From assembly GCF_004329715.1 (NCBI RefSeq), contig NZ_JXSY01000015.1, forward strand, positions 124,001 through 188,000: a DNA stretch of 64,000 nt, read 5' to 3'. The notes under the pieces were generated by a model, which saw nothing but the letters and a program-made list of their open reading frames with translations, ran no database searches and was not told the DNA's origin. Made by a program: the position numbers and the translations under genes. Position 1 is the first letter of the stretch. Each line of letters begins with the position of its first letter. Below are positions 47,808-56,737 of this stretch, in pieces. This DNA comes from Bowmanella sp. JS7-9 (GTDB taxonomy: Bacteria > Pseudomonadota > Gammaproteobacteria > Enterobacterales > Alteromonadaceae).

Positions 47808-48596
47808 TTAAAGCTGTTGAATAACCTGACCAAGCATCTGGTCTACCGAACTGATGACTTTGGAGTTCATCTCATATAAACGCTGACTTTCAATCAGGTT
47901 TACCAGCTCTTCCGTGACGTTAACGTTGGAGGTTTCCAGCGCCCCTTGCATGATACTGCCGAGCCCCTGTAATCCGGGTACACCCTGCAGTGGCGCGCCA
48001 CTGGTAGCAGTTTCCACATACAAGTTTTGCCCAACAGGCTGTAACCCCGTTGGGTTAATAAAATCAGACAAGGTTAACTGGCCCAGTACCACTGGTTCGG
48101 CCTGCCCGCGCACAGTGGCAGAAATCTGACCATCCTGTGAAATCGTGATCTGCTGCGCATCTTCCGGGATAGCGATGTTCGGCTGTAGCGGAAAACCGGC
48201 ACCCGGCGTAACGATCTGGCCCTGATCATCCAGTGTGAACTGACCGTTGCGGGTATAGGCCAATGAGCCATCCGGCATCAGGATTTCAAAAAAGCCCCGC
48301 CCCTGAATGGACATATCCAGCGCATTATCCGTGGTTAGCAGGTTCCCCTGTGAGAACTCTTTCTGGGTCGCCACCACTTTTGAACCGGCCCCCAACATCA
48401 GACCGGAAGGTAATTCCGTATCGGCCGAAGAGCGTCCACCTGGCTGGTTAATATTCTGGTACAGCAAATCTTCAAAGATTGCGCGCCCCTTCTTAAACCC
48501 CACCGTACTGGCGTTAGCCAGGTTGTTCGAAATGGTCGCGACGTCGGTCTGAGCCGCGTCCAAACCGGTTTTACTGATCCATAATGCTGGGTGCAT
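47808..48596 (-). CDS. flgG: Flagellar distal rod protein FlgG
   Basis: Distal rod subunit. It has 262 residues. The N-terminus MHPALWISKTGLDAAQTDVATISNNLANASTVGFKKGRA-type motif, with the central RGFFEILMPDGSLAYTRNGQF and the C-terminal LETSNVNVTEELVNLIESQRLYEMNSK, identify it. It follows flgF by 45 bp. Confidence 0.96.
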   Translation of the reverse strand: MHPALWISKTGLDAAQTDVATISNNLANASTVGFKKGRAIFEDLLYQNINQPGGRSSADTELPSGLMLGAGSKVVATQKEFSQGNLLTTDNALDMSIQGRGFFEILMPDGSLAYTRNGQFTLDDQGQIVTPGAGFPLQPNIAIPEDAQQITISQDGQISATVRGQAEPVVLGQLTLSDFINPTGLQPVGQNLYVETATSGAPLQGVPGLQGLGSIMQGALETSNVNVTEELVNLIESQRLYEMNSKVISSVDQMLGQVIQQL

Positions 48597-48641
48597 AGTG
48601 TCTTCCCCCTCGCAGAGCTGGCCGCTTACGCCGCCAATTTA

Positions 48642-49385
48642 TTAAATAATGCGCAGCAACATATTGCCGCGGGCATCCAGTTCATCGGCCTTTTTCATCA
48701 TCTTGACCTGCAACTCATAGTGGCGCTGGGACTCGATCATGCCGACCAGTTCTTCTACCGGATTAACGTTACTGTTTTCCAGCATGCCGCGTTTTACCCG
48801 CACAAAGGCGTCGGCAGCCGCTGGATTATTATCTTTGGTACGGAACAGGCCGTCTGTGCCCCGCTCCATCTCACGCACATCCGGGTTCACCAGTTTGAGA
48901 CGATCGACCTCTTCAAATACAAAGACGGGCGCACCCAACTGACGCACGCTGATCGTGCCGTCATCGGCGATATTGATATTATCCAGTGGAATGGGCAGCT
49001 GAATTGGCCCGCCATCACCCAGCACCATATTGCCGTCCTGATCGGTTAACACACCGTTGGCGTCCAAATGCAGATTGCCAGCGCGTGTGTAGGCTTCGTT
49101 GCCATTTTTATCCTGCACTGACAACCAACCGTCGCCCTGAATTGCAATATCTAAATCGCGGCTGGTTTGCATCATGGCACCCGACTGATAGTTATTGCTG
49201 GGCGATTCCGTCATGGCGAAAACCCGGGTCGGTAAACCTTCACCAAAAGCAGGCATTGCCCGAGCCTGCGCTAACTGGGCACGAAAGCCAGTGGTTTGCG
49301 CGTTGGCCAGGTTGTTGGCTCTGATGCCGGTGGCTAACAAATCTTGCTTGGCACCGGAACTGGCGATGTATAACAACTTATCCAT
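48642..49385 (-). CDS. flgF: Flagellar proximal rod protein FlgF
   Basis: Proximal rod subunit of 247 residues. The N-terminus has DLLATGIRANNLANAQTTGFRAQLAQ, the middle GDGWLSVQDKNGNEAYTRAGNL, and the end LENSNVNPVEELVGMIESQRHYELQVKMM. It is first after the terminator and sigma-54 site, so it begins the flgFGHIJKL transcript. Confidence 0.96.
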   Translation of the reverse strand: MDKLLYIASSGAKQDLLATGIRANNLANAQTTGFRAQLAQARAMPAFGEGLPTRVFAMTESPSNNYQSGAMMQTSRDLDIAIQGDGWLSVQDKNGNEAYTRAGNLHLDANGVLTDQDGNMVLGDGGPIQLPIPLDNINIADDGTISVRQLGAPVFVFEEVDRLKLVNPDVREMERGTDGLFRTKDNNPAAADAFVRVKRGMLENSNVNPVEELVGMIESQRHYELQVKMMKKADELDARGNMLLRII

Positions 49386-49422
49386 GACAGCTATTTGACG
49401 TTATGATGATTAGCTAAATGAG

Positions 49423-49440
49423 TTGCAAAAACAGTGCCAC
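49423..49440 (-). promoter_or_regulatory. Sigma-54 promoter of flgF
   Basis: The minus strand reads GTGGCACTGTTTTTGCAA, with the GG and GC ten bases apart, 40-55 bp before the flgF start codon. Confidence 0.85.
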
Positions 49441-49466
49441 CAAATTGAGAACAACGCCCAGAAAAC

Positions 49467-49493
49467 AAAAAGGCGCACTAAGTGCGCCTTTTT
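49467..49493. terminator. Terminator between flgE and flgF
   Basis: A near-perfect palindrome AAAAAGGCGCACT/AGTGCGCCTTTTT gives T-runs on both strands; it ends the flgBCDE unit. Confidence 0.88.
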
Positions 49494-49508
49494 TAACCAA
49501 TTTTATCC

Positions 49509-50912
49509 TTATCGGATATTCAGTACCGTCTGATTGAGCTGGTTATTTACTTCCAATGCACGGGAATTTGCCTGGAAGTTACGCTGCGCGATAATCATGT
49601 CGATCAGCTCTGAGGTCAGGTTAACGTTGGCCTGTTCCAGTGCGGATGAGTTGATGTCACCATATGTCCCCGTGGTCGCTTCACCGGCCAGTGCTTCACC
49701 AGACAGAATACTCTCTTTCCAGCTGGTACCGCTTTGCTGATCCAGACCCTGCTCATTGGCAAAACGCGCCAGCGCAATACGAGAAATCGGCTCAGATGTA
49801 CCGTTCGAGTACGTTGCACGCACTAACCCATCCGGGCCGATATCCACCCCGGTCAAACGTCCTACCGGCAAACCGTCCTGCTCCAGTGAGGTTACCTCAA
49901 ACGAGGAGGCAAACTGGGTTGGCTCATCTGCCGTAGCCAACGCGGTATTTAAATTGAAATCGATAGTAATAGTTTGGGTTGGATCCGAGCCATTGCCCAG
50001 AATACCTGCGCCTAATGCATGAGTGACCAACTTGCTGTCCAGTTGCGCAGCACCATCCGGTGATTGAATACCAATAAAGTCACCGCCGCTGCTAAACAGC
50101 ATACGTGCACCGGTCACCGCGTTGCCAGTATTCGTTCCGCCGAAGTTTCCAGAAGCGATAACATCCGCGTCAGTCACAGCAGTGTCACTACCATCGGTTG
50201 AGCGGGCCAGATTCACTAAGTTACCGTCGATGCCGGTAAACATGAGCCACTCATTTGACGTTGGATTATTGGCGTCTTTGATGAAATAAAATGTTTGAAT
50301 ATGGCTGTCACCCAATGAGTCATAAACCGTCACTGAGGTCGCATTGTTATAGGTCAGTGGATCACCTGGATCGAAATCCAGCGGATCTAATGCCTGGTCA
50401 CCAGCGGGCAAGTTCATTTTAATATCAACTTCTGAGGTTGGCGTCGGTGAGCCAGACGAATCTGGGATACGCACTGGCACTGTGGTACTCAATGCCACAG
50501 ACGACGACGTACCATCGTTGTTGACTGGGAAGCCCAACAGGTTGTCGCCATTGGAATTCACCACAAAGTTATCCGCATCTAACTTAAATTGTCCGGCACG
50601 GGTATAGGAATATTCACGACTGCTGACTTCCGGCACGGTAATAAAGAAACCGTTACCCGTGATGGCCAAATCCAGCGCGTTGTTAGTAAATTGCAGGCTA
50701 CCCTGACTGAATTGTTGCGCCACTTCCTGAGTCAGTACACCGTCACCGACTTTGGTTTTACCTCCCGCCAGCAACGATGCGGCGTATACGTCACCGAATT
50801 CCGCACGGCTTTCTTTGAAACCAACGGTATTAACGTTGGCGATATTATTTGCCGTGGTATCTAGGTCTTTTTGCGCGGCGTTAACGCCACTTAATGCAAT
50901 GTTAAAAGACAT
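49509..50912 (-). CDS. flgE: Flagellar hook protein FlgE
   Basis: Hook subunit of 467 residues. The N-terminus SFNIALSGVNAAQKDLDTTANNIANVNTVGFKES-type motif, AITGNGFFITVPEVSSREYSYTRAGQF and the C-terminal SALEQANVNLTSELIDMIIAQRNFQANSRAL are typical. The central region (about 140-380) is Asp/Ser/Thr-rich. It is the last gene of flgBCDE. Confidence 0.96.
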   Translation of the reverse strand: MSFNIALSGVNAAQKDLDTTANNIANVNTVGFKESRAEFGDVYAASLLAGGKTKVGDGVLTQEVAQQFSQGSLQFTNNALDLAITGNGFFITVPEVSSREYSYTRAGQFKLDADNFVVNSNGDNLLGFPVNNDGTSSSVALSTTVPVRIPDSSGSPTPTSEVDIKMNLPAGDQALDPLDFDPGDPLTYNNATSVTVYDSLGDSHIQTFYFIKDANNPTSNEWLMFTGIDGNLVNLARSTDGSDTAVTDADVIASGNFGGTNTGNAVTGARMLFSSGGDFIGIQSPDGAAQLDSKLVTHALGAGILGNGSDPTQTITIDFNLNTALATADEPTQFASSFEVTSLEQDGLPVGRLTGVDIGPDGLVRATYSNGTSEPISRIALARFANEQGLDQQSGTSWKESILSGEALAGEATTGTYGDINSSALEQANVNLTSELIDMIIAQRNFQANSRALEVNNQLNQTVLNIR

Positions 50913-50929
50913 CGTTCACTCTCTCCCGT

Positions 50930-51610
50930 TTAACCGCCAATCTCGATGACATCACTCAGTTTCACACTGGAGTTGCCATACAGATTTAAAACTACGCCCT
51001 GACTGCTAGATGCCAGGCTGACACTGCTAACCTGATGATAAATCGCAGTAGGTATTTCAATACCCTCGCCGCCGGCGTTGCCGCTGGCACGGATGCGATA
51101 ATTGCCGGGCGGCATTAAATTGCCGCTTTGGTCTTTACCATCCCAGTTAAATTCAATATTGCCTTGTTGCTGATCACCCAAATTGATGACCCGCACAACC
51201 TGGCCAATGCTATTCTCAATTGACACTTTCATGTCTTTGACGGGTTCACCACTAATAACCATGGCTGTCATCGTACCGTCCTGCTGAAGTGTGCCATCAC
51301 TGCCTTGCAGTAAGACACGCTGGCCAATAAGACTTGACGCCTGTAATGCCTGATTAGAGGTCATATTGGTGGCAAACTCGTCGAACTTGCTGTTAAGTTG
51401 CGACAAACTATCGGCCATTGTGAACGACGTCATCTGCGCAATCATTTGATCGTTATCCACTGGCTTAGTGGGATCCTGATTTGACAACTGTTCGGTCAGC
51501 AGTGAGAAGAAGTCTTCCTGAGTCAGTTGGCCATTCTGATTGCCGGTTGGCACTTTTTCTTCCTGCCAATACAAATCGCTACTCAGGCCGCTGGTATTAA
51601 TTGACGTCAT
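50930..51610 (-). CDS. flgD: Flagellar hook cap protein FlgD
   Basis: Caps the growing hook and is later lost. It has 226 residues. The N-terminal QEDFFSLLTEQLSNQDPTKPVDNDQMIAQMTSFTMADSLSQL-like region (about 25-70) and the FlgD Ig-like segment with IEFNWDGKDQSGNLMPPGNYRI are clear. It lies between flgC and flgE with 10 and 17 bp gaps. Confidence 0.95.
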   Translation of the reverse strand: MTSINTSGLSSDLYWQEEKVPTGNQNGQLTQEDFFSLLTEQLSNQDPTKPVDNDQMIAQMTSFTMADSLSQLNSKFDEFATNMTSNQALQASSLIGQRVLLQGSDGTLQQDGTMTAMVISGEPVKDMKVSIENSIGQVVRVINLGDQQQGNIEFNWDGKDQSGNLMPPGNYRIRASGNAGGEGIEIPTAIYHQVSSVSLASSSQGVVLNLYGNSSVKLSDVIEIGG

Positions 51611-51620
51611 GATTTACCCC

Positions 51621-52043
51621 TTATTGTCCCTGGCCCAGCGTCAGCACCCGACGCAAAATTCGTTTGGTGGTATCCGCCATCTGAATATTGGTTTCATAGG
51701 CTTTTGAGGCGGACATCATATCGGCCATTTGCTCTACCACATTGACGTTTGGCTTATAGATATAGCCATCCTTATCTGCCATGGGATGAGTCGGATTAAA
51801 TTCCACCTGCAGCGGCTTGTCGCTCTCAACAATACCCAAGACTTTAACGCCCACGCCGTCGCTGCGGTCACGTTGCGCTTCATCCATTGCCGCGGCAAAC
51901 ACCGGCACGCGGGCCCGATAGGTCTGGTCGTAGCTACTACTGACGGTATTGGCGTTGGCAATATTGCTCGCCACAGTATTCAGGCGAACATTCTCAGCAC
52001 TCATGCCCGTTGCAGCCAGATTCATTACATTAAATAAGCTCAT
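51621..52043 (-). CDS. flgC: Flagellar proximal rod protein FlgC
   Basis: Rod subunit of 140 residues. The start MSLFNVMNLAATGMSAENVRLNTVASNIANANT and the end KPNVNVVEQMADMMSASKAYETNIQM are typical. It overlaps flgB by one base (TAATG). Confidence 0.96.
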   Translation of the reverse strand: MSLFNVMNLAATGMSAENVRLNTVASNIANANTVSSSYDQTYRARVPVFAAAMDEAQRDRSDGVGVKVLGIVESDKPLQVEFNPTHPMADKDGYIYKPNVNVVEQMADMMSASKAYETNIQMADTTKRILRRVLTLGQGQ

Positions 52044-52474
52044 TAGCCTTGACCTCCACTAAGGGCTTTTTTCATGCCTTTAATTTTTCCATCCAGAAAC
52101 TGCACGCTAGCCTGATAGCGCATGCTTTCTTCCAGAAACTTATTCCGCTCCAATTGCACGTCCACAGTATTACCGTCGCCAGTATCCGGTTGATCCGGAA
52201 TAACATATTGCTGTTGAGCGGAATGGAAACGTGACAGCGCGAAGTGATTTTCGTGGGTGCGCGACATACTGCCAGCCTCTTTGCCGACGGCGCTTTGCGA
52301 TGGTGAGATACCACCGGTCGCCTCTTGCAATGCGCGCTTGAAATCAAAATCTTTGGCTTTGTACCCAGGGGTGTTGGCGTTGGTGATATTGCCGGTGATC
52401 ACCTCCATACGCGCATCCCGCAATTGCATCGCGCTATGGTGAAACCCCATCAATTTATCCAGACTAATTGCCAT
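52043..52474 (-). CDS. flgB: Flagellar proximal rod protein FlgB
   Basis: Rod subunit of 143 residues from the ATG at 52472-52474, which follows a GGAG site; an in-frame extension to 52489 would use a start with no site. Motifs are MEVITGNITNANTPGYKAKDFDFKRAL and a C-terminal RNKFLEESMRYQASVQFLDGKI. First gene of flgBCDE. Confidence 0.95.
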   Translation of the reverse strand: MAISLDKLMGFHHSAMQLRDARMEVITGNITNANTPGYKAKDFDFKRALQEATGGISPSQSAVGKEAGSMSRTHENHFALSRFHSAQQQYVIPDQPDTGDGNTVDVQLERNKFLEESMRYQASVQFLDGKIKGMKKALSGGQG

Positions 52475-52520
52475 CGACTGACACTCCAAGGAAACGAAAA
52501 TCCGACTCTATGGAGATTCC

Positions 52521-52537
52521 TAGCAATAGCTATGCCA
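52521..52537 (-). promoter_or_regulatory. Sigma-54 promoter of flgB
   Basis: The minus strand reads TGGCATAGCTATTGCTA with GG-N10-GC, 47-63 bp before the flgB start. Confidence 0.75.
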
Positions 52538-52582
52538 GCCAATGCAGATGACAGTACGCAAATTGTTCACTTGAACAATAAA

Positions 52583-53404
52583 TTACTGTTTTTTGGTGAA
52601 ATACAGGCCAGGAGAACAGCGATGCAGGGTGAATTGATCACTCAATCCGGACAAGGATTCCGACGCGCCAAGAAACAAGATGCCATCGGTAGGCAGGGAA
52701 GCGGCAATTTGTTGCAGTATTTTCGTTTTATTCGCGGCAGAGAAATAAATCAGCACGTTTCGACAAAACACGATGTCGAATCGCCCCATGCCGGCATAAG
52801 ACTCCAGCAGGTTCAATGAACGAAATTGCACCATATTGCGCACGCTACTGATCACTCGCATGCCACCATTGGGCGTGGATTCAAAAAATTGACGTTTGCG
52901 TTCATCAGACAAACCGCGTCCCAAGGATAACTCGTCGTATTCGCCACGCTGACAATGGGCAAGCATTTTATTGGAAATATCCGTCGCGACGATTTCCACC
53001 CCCGCACGCAGCGCTCCCGGTCGTTTTTGTTTGTATTCATGCACACACATCGCAATGGAATACGGCTCCTGACCACTGGAACAAGCGGCAGACCAAATTC
53101 TGACCGGCCGGCTAAGGTTTTCAAACTTCGGCAATAACACGTCAGTTAAAAGCGTGAAGGGATACTGATCGCGAAACCAAAGAGTTTCGTTGGTGGTCAT
53201 CGCATCAATGACTTGCGTCATTAACTGCCGGTCATGCCCCTGCACCACTGATTCAATCAGTTTGTTCAGGTCGTCATGGCCGACTTGTTTTAACAGCGGC
53301 ATCAGGCGACTGCGCACCAGATACTGCTTGCTGTCACCCAATACAATCCCACAGCGGTTCTCGAGGAATTCACAGAACCGCGAATAGACAAAATTATCCA
53401 GCAT
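52583..53404 (-). CDS. cheR: Chemotaxis methyltransferase CheR
   Basis: Methylates glutamates on chemoreceptors with SAM. It has 273 residues. The N-terminal helical domain runs to about 75 (IDAMTTNETLWFRD), and the SAM domain carries IWSAACSSGQEPYSIAM and the DIVFCRNVLIYF motif. It lies 22 bp after cheV, and both are upstream of flgB, as in other polar-flagellated species. Confidence 0.96.
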   Translation of the reverse strand: MLDNFVYSRFCEFLENRCGIVLGDSKQYLVRSRLMPLLKQVGHDDLNKLIESVVQGHDRQLMTQVIDAMTTNETLWFRDQYPFTLLTDVLLPKFENLSRPVRIWSAACSSGQEPYSIAMCVHEYKQKRPGALRAGVEIVATDISNKMLAHCQRGEYDELSLGRGLSDERKRQFFESTPNGGMRVISSVRNMVQFRSLNLLESYAGMGRFDIVFCRNVLIYFSAANKTKILQQIAASLPTDGILFLGASESLSGLSDQFTLHRCSPGLYFTKKQ

Positions 53405-53426
53405 AGTTGATGCTTAACTCTGATTC

Positions 53427-54359
53427 TTAATCATCAATTTTGAGGCCGAGCCACTTTTTCACCGCATTGGCCAGTTCGTCCGGATGGAACTTGGCAATAA
53501 AGTCATCTGCACCGACCTTTTTAACCATGGCCTGGTTAAACACACCACTTAACGAAGTGTGCAGCACGATATGCAGATTCTTCAGTTCCGGCGAATTTTT
53601 GATTTCAGCGGTAAGGGTGTAACCGTCCATCTCCGGCATTTCAATATCAGACACTAACAACCCGACTTTATCGGTAACGTCGCCGGTTTCGGCGGCAATC
53701 TCTTTAAGTCTTTGCAGAGCTTCGTAGCCATTTTTAGCTGCTTCTATCTCCAAACCAAGCGGTGTCAATGCCTTAATCACCTGATTGCGCGCCACCGAGG
53801 AGTCATCAGCAATAAAAATAATTTTGTCGCGGACGTCGGCAATATCTAACCCTTCGGTTACATCAGAACTGAGAGCAGTATTGATAGGAGAAATCTCGTC
53901 GAGGATTTTTTCCACATCAAGAATTTCAACCAGTTCTTTGTCCACTTCCGTGACGGCAGTCAGATAACTGGCACGCCCTGCCCCCTTGGGTGGTGGCATG
54001 ATGGAATCCCAGTTAATGTTGATAATGCGTTCGACAGAACCCACCAAAAACCCCTGCACTGAGCGGTTGTACTCAGCAATGATAATAAAGCATTTGCTGA
54101 TATCCTGAATCGGTCGGCCACCGGTCGCCATACTCAAGTCAATTACAGAAATAGTTTGGCCTCGAATATGCGCAACACCGCGCACTAGAGGATTTAATTT
54201 GGGAATGGCCGTAAGCGGCGGACATTGCAAAACTTCCCGCACCTTAAATACGTTAATTCCAAACCTCTGTCTGCCATTGAGGCGGAACAAAAGTAACTCC
54301 AGGCGGTTTTGTCCAACCAACTGCGTACGTTGGTTTACAGAATCCAGAACTCCTGCCAT
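53427..54359 (-). CDS. cheV: Chemotaxis coupling/receiver protein CheV
   Basis: Links receptors to CheA and adds a phosphorylatable receiver. It has 310 residues from the ATG at 54357-54359, which has a GGAG site; an in-frame extension to 54386 is not needed. The CheW-like domain is at about 15-155 (VLQCPPLTAIPKLNPLVRGVAHIRGQTISVIDLS-type) and the receiver domain at about 180-310 with the aspartate in LLVSDIEMPEMDGY. It is first in the cheV-cheR pair. Confidence 0.95.
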   Translation of the reverse strand: MAGVLDSVNQRTQLVGQNRLELLLFRLNGRQRFGINVFKVREVLQCPPLTAIPKLNPLVRGVAHIRGQTISVIDLSMATGGRPIQDISKCFIIIAEYNRSVQGFLVGSVERIININWDSIMPPPKGAGRASYLTAVTEVDKELVEILDVEKILDEISPINTALSSDVTEGLDIADVRDKIIFIADDSSVARNQVIKALTPLGLEIEAAKNGYEALQRLKEIAAETGDVTDKVGLLVSDIEMPEMDGYTLTAEIKNSPELKNLHIVLHTSLSGVFNQAMVKKVGADDFIAKFHPDELANAVKKWLGLKIDD

Positions 54360-54445
54360 TGGGCACTCCACTTTACAAATAGGCACGAAACTTGCCGTTT
54401 ACACCGATAGAAACATGCAACGACTGATTTTTGACGGTTAACCCT

Positions 54446-54472
54446 CTATCGGCAAGTTAACTTCAGTTATTA
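54446..54472 (-). promoter_or_regulatory. Possible sigma-28 promoter of cheV
   Basis: The minus strand has TAATAACT, eleven bases, GCCGATAG, about 85 bp before the cheV start. The -10 half is a near-perfect FliA match; the -35 half is partial. It lies in the gap shared with flgA (54360-54507). Confidence 0.5.
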
Positions 54473-54507
54473 AGCGTAAAGCATAGTCAAAGACACTTAA
54501 AGTGAAC

Positions 54508-55218
54508 ATGAAAAAATTCAGAGACTTAAATCAAATTACTAAATTCATTTTTATCACCGGCGCACTGCTGTGTGGCCAGGTTGTCGCTGACGAAACGGAC
54601 AACCTGCGGACACAGGTCAGTACTATTGCAGAAGACTATGTCCGAACACAGATTTCTGCACAGGCAGATAGTCAATTGTCAGTTCAGGCCATGCCTATAG
54701 ATGAAAGGATTCAAATTCCGGCGTGTGACGGTGGCTATCAGGCCAGCGCCAGCAGTAATTCCCTGCAGCAAAGCAATGTGACGGTGAGAATCAACTGCGC
54801 CATGTCCGACTGGTATCTGTATCTGATGGTAAAAGTAGCGCAAACGATTCCTGTGGTAATTGCCTCCAATGCATTGTCGCCCAACGTACCGCTGACCAGT
54901 AGCGATGTGCAGCAAGTTGAGATGGATAAAAATACTTTAAGAAACTCTACCTTTGCCGATATAACAGAAGTGATTGGTGCGCGCACGAAACGTCGGATTC
55001 GCGCCGGCCAGCCAATAACACCTGAGTTATTGTGCTTCGTATGCAAAGGCGACATCGTTACAATACATGCAGACATCGGTGGCATTGAAATCAAAACCAG
55101 CGGCACCGCCATGCAGGACGGCAATATCGGTGAACAGATTCAGGTCAAAAACACCCGCTCAGAGCGCAATGTTTTTGCCACCGTCCAGAGCCCAAGCGAT
55201 GTCAGAGTGAACTTATAA
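54508..55218 (+). CDS. flgA: Flagellar P-ring chaperone FlgA
   Basis: Periplasmic chaperone that helps FlgI form the P-ring. It has 236 residues from the ATG at 54508; a GTG six bases earlier gives two more. A signal peptide ends near AD (about residue 28). The SAF-like C-terminal domain holds GQPITPELLCFVCKGDIVTIHADIGGIEIKTSGTAMQDGNIG and ends in NVFATVQSPSDVRV. It stands between cheV and flgM, on the plus strand. Confidence 0.93.
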   Translation: MKKFRDLNQITKFIFITGALLCGQVVADETDNLRTQVSTIAEDYVRTQISAQADSQLSVQAMPIDERIQIPACDGGYQASASSNSLQQSNVTVRINCAMSDWYLYLMVKVAQTIPVVIASNALSPNVPLTSSDVQQVEMDKNTLRNSTFADITEVIGARTKRRIRAGQPITPELLCFVCKGDIVTIHADIGGIEIKTSGTAMQDGNIGEQIQVKNTRSERNVFATVQSPSDVRVNL

Positions 55219-55281
55219 GATGCCTTGCTCCGTCGCTATTAGCATAACCTCAAAATTTTCCAAATTATTTTTAAATTTTGC

Positions 55282-55308
55282 TAAAGTATCGCTACCAGCG
55301 GCCGATAC
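55282..55308 (+). promoter_or_regulatory. Sigma-28 promoter of flgMN
   Basis: TAAAGTAT, eleven bases, GCCGATAC: a near-consensus FliA promoter, about 36 bp before the flgM start. Confidence 0.88.
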
Positions 55309-55343
55309 AAACGTTGAGGTCGTATAGGTAGTGAGAAAATGTC

Positions 55344-55679
55344 ATGACTATGAATGTAAACAATAATCCCAACAAGCCGTTGGTGGACGGGCAAAAGCTC
55401 GCTCAACAACAGCAAACCACGCAGCAGCAGAATGCAAACAATGCGTCCACTGCGCAAACGCAGGTTGCACAAACCCTGCGTCAGGACTCTGTTTCACTGA
55501 CATCATCTGCGCAGCAGTTGAGTCAGTTACAGAAAAAGGCCGGTGATACCCAAAGTATCAATCAGGAAAAGGTCGATAAATTGAAAAAGGCGATTCAAAA
55601 CGGTGAATACCGGATTAATCCTGAGCGAATGGCGCAAAAAATTGCGGCATTGGAATCTGAGCTGTTCGGGATTAAATAA
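55344..55679 (+). CDS. flgM: Anti-sigma-28 factor FlgM
   Basis: Binds and holds FliA until the hook-basal body is complete, then is exported. It has 111 residues: a flexible Asn/Gln-rich first half and a C-terminal sigma-binding part (about 75-110) with KVDKLKKAIQNGEYRINPERMAQKI. It has a sigma-28 promoter of its own, so FliA feeds back on its own inhibitor, and it stops at the base before flgN. Confidence 0.93.
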   Translation: MTMNVNNNPNKPLVDGQKLAQQQQTTQQQNANNASTAQTQVAQTLRQDSVSLTSSAQQLSQLQKKAGDTQSINQEKVDKLKKAIQNGEYRINPERMAQKIAALESELFGIK

Positions 55680-56105
55680 ATGACTAACGCTGCGCTGTTG
55701 ACTAAATTAACGCAACAAAAAACGGCGCTGGAAACGTTACGTGATGCTTTAGAATCTGAACTTAGCCTGATCAGTGCCCGCACACCCGATGCGCTGGTTC
55801 AGGTGGTAGAGCAGAAACAGTTGTTATTAGACAACATTGCCGCCAACGACAAAGACATTTCTCACCTCTATACCGACGACGCTGCACAACAATCCGATGT
55901 GCAGCAATTGATTGCTGATGTACGAAAACTAGTTGAAGAGTGTCAGTATCGCTCTGACATCAACAGTAAAGCGGTTGAGCAGGGACAACTTCGCCTGACT
56001 CACTTACGCAATCTGATTATTGAATCCCGTCATAAAGAATCGCTGACTTATGATCGCACCGGCAAAACGACGCCTGGCGGCAAAGGTCGCGGTTACGCGG
56101 TGTAA
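55680..56105 (+). CDS. flgN: Flagellar export chaperone FlgN
   Basis: Cytosolic chaperone for FlgK and FlgL. It has 141 residues and is predicted to be all-helical, with heptad-like leucines (LLTKLTQQKTALETLRDALESEL at the start, LVEECQYRSDINSKAVEQGQLRLTHL later). The ATG at 55680 follows the flgM stop with no gap. The C-terminal DRTGKTTPGGKGRGYAV end is often seen in this family. Confidence 0.9.
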   Translation: MTNAALLTKLTQQKTALETLRDALESELSLISARTPDALVQVVEQKQLLLDNIAANDKDISHLYTDDAAQQSDVQQLIADVRKLVEECQYRSDINSKAVEQGQLRLTHLRNLIIESRHKESLTYDRTGKTTPGGKGRGYAV

Positions 56106-56122
56106 CCGCAAAAGCACTTCAT

Positions 56123-56584
56123 TTAATAATATTTAACTTGTTTAACCCGTTTAGGTCTGGCCGTGGTCAGGTAAATTTCGTAAACCTTCTGCATATCAAG
56201 CTCTAACTCAGTCGCGTAACTATCTTCCCCAACCGGATAAGTTTTCACCACTTTGGCACCACGGATCAGCCCTTGAACAGATGCACGTAAATTATCATTG
56301 GTCAGCACCAAATCAGATAGGCGTTGCTCGCCTTCTAATTTCTGCCCATACACCTGCTCAGTAAGTTCGCGGTATGCATCCAGTTTCGAGGCGCGCATCG
56401 CCTGCAACATTTTGCTGGTCTCACCTTTACCCTGCTGAGCAGACAGCGGCGCATAACCCGTGGCATATAACACCGGATAATTCGCCGGCTCAACATATTC
56501 CCACTCCACATGCTTATCCATTAACGAGGTGCAACCACTTAAGCCCATCACGAAACAGGCCGTAGCTAAAGATGTTCTTAACAT
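56123..56584 (-). CDS. flgP: Flagellar lipoprotein FlgP (LPP20 family)
   Basis: Outer-membrane lipoprotein of the polar flagellum (basal disc/outer ring in relatives). It has 153 residues with a lipobox GLSGC (Cys18) and LPP20-type blocks YAPLSAQQGKGETSKMLQAMRASKLDAYRELTEQVYG. It faces flgN convergently and diverges from flgT. In Vibrio flgO precedes flgP; here no gene lies in the 153-bp gap before it. Confidence 0.9.
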   Translation of the reverse strand: MLRTSLATACFVMGLSGCTSLMDKHVEWEYVEPANYPVLYATGYAPLSAQQGKGETSKMLQAMRASKLDAYRELTEQVYGQKLEGEQRLSDLVLTNDNLRASVQGLIRGAKVVKTYPVGEDSYATELELDMQKVYEIYLTTARPKRVKQVKYY

Positions 56585-56632
56585 CAGACTCTCCCACCAA
56601 TAGGTGTCAAAATTCTATTTCTTGATTTGGGT

Positions 56633-56650
56633 CTGCAAATTCTGTACCCA
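56633..56650 (-). promoter_or_regulatory. Sigma-54 type site of flgP
   Basis: The minus strand has GGGTACAGAATTTGCA with GG-N10-GC spacing, about 50-65 bp before the flgP start. Confidence 0.6.
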
Positions 56651-56680
56651 ACAGTACGAATCTTGGTTAATTTCGTGATT

Positions 56681-56698
56681 CAGGCACAAGTTTTGCTG
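56681..56698 (+). promoter_or_regulatory. Sigma-54 type site of flgT
   Basis: The plus strand has AGGCACAAGTTTTGCT with GG-N10-GC spacing, 40-56 bp before the flgT start. It lies back to back with the flgP site. Confidence 0.7.
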
Positions 56699-56737
56699 CT
56701 GGTGAGGTTACGTTAAGCAAACCGACAGTTTTTTGGC

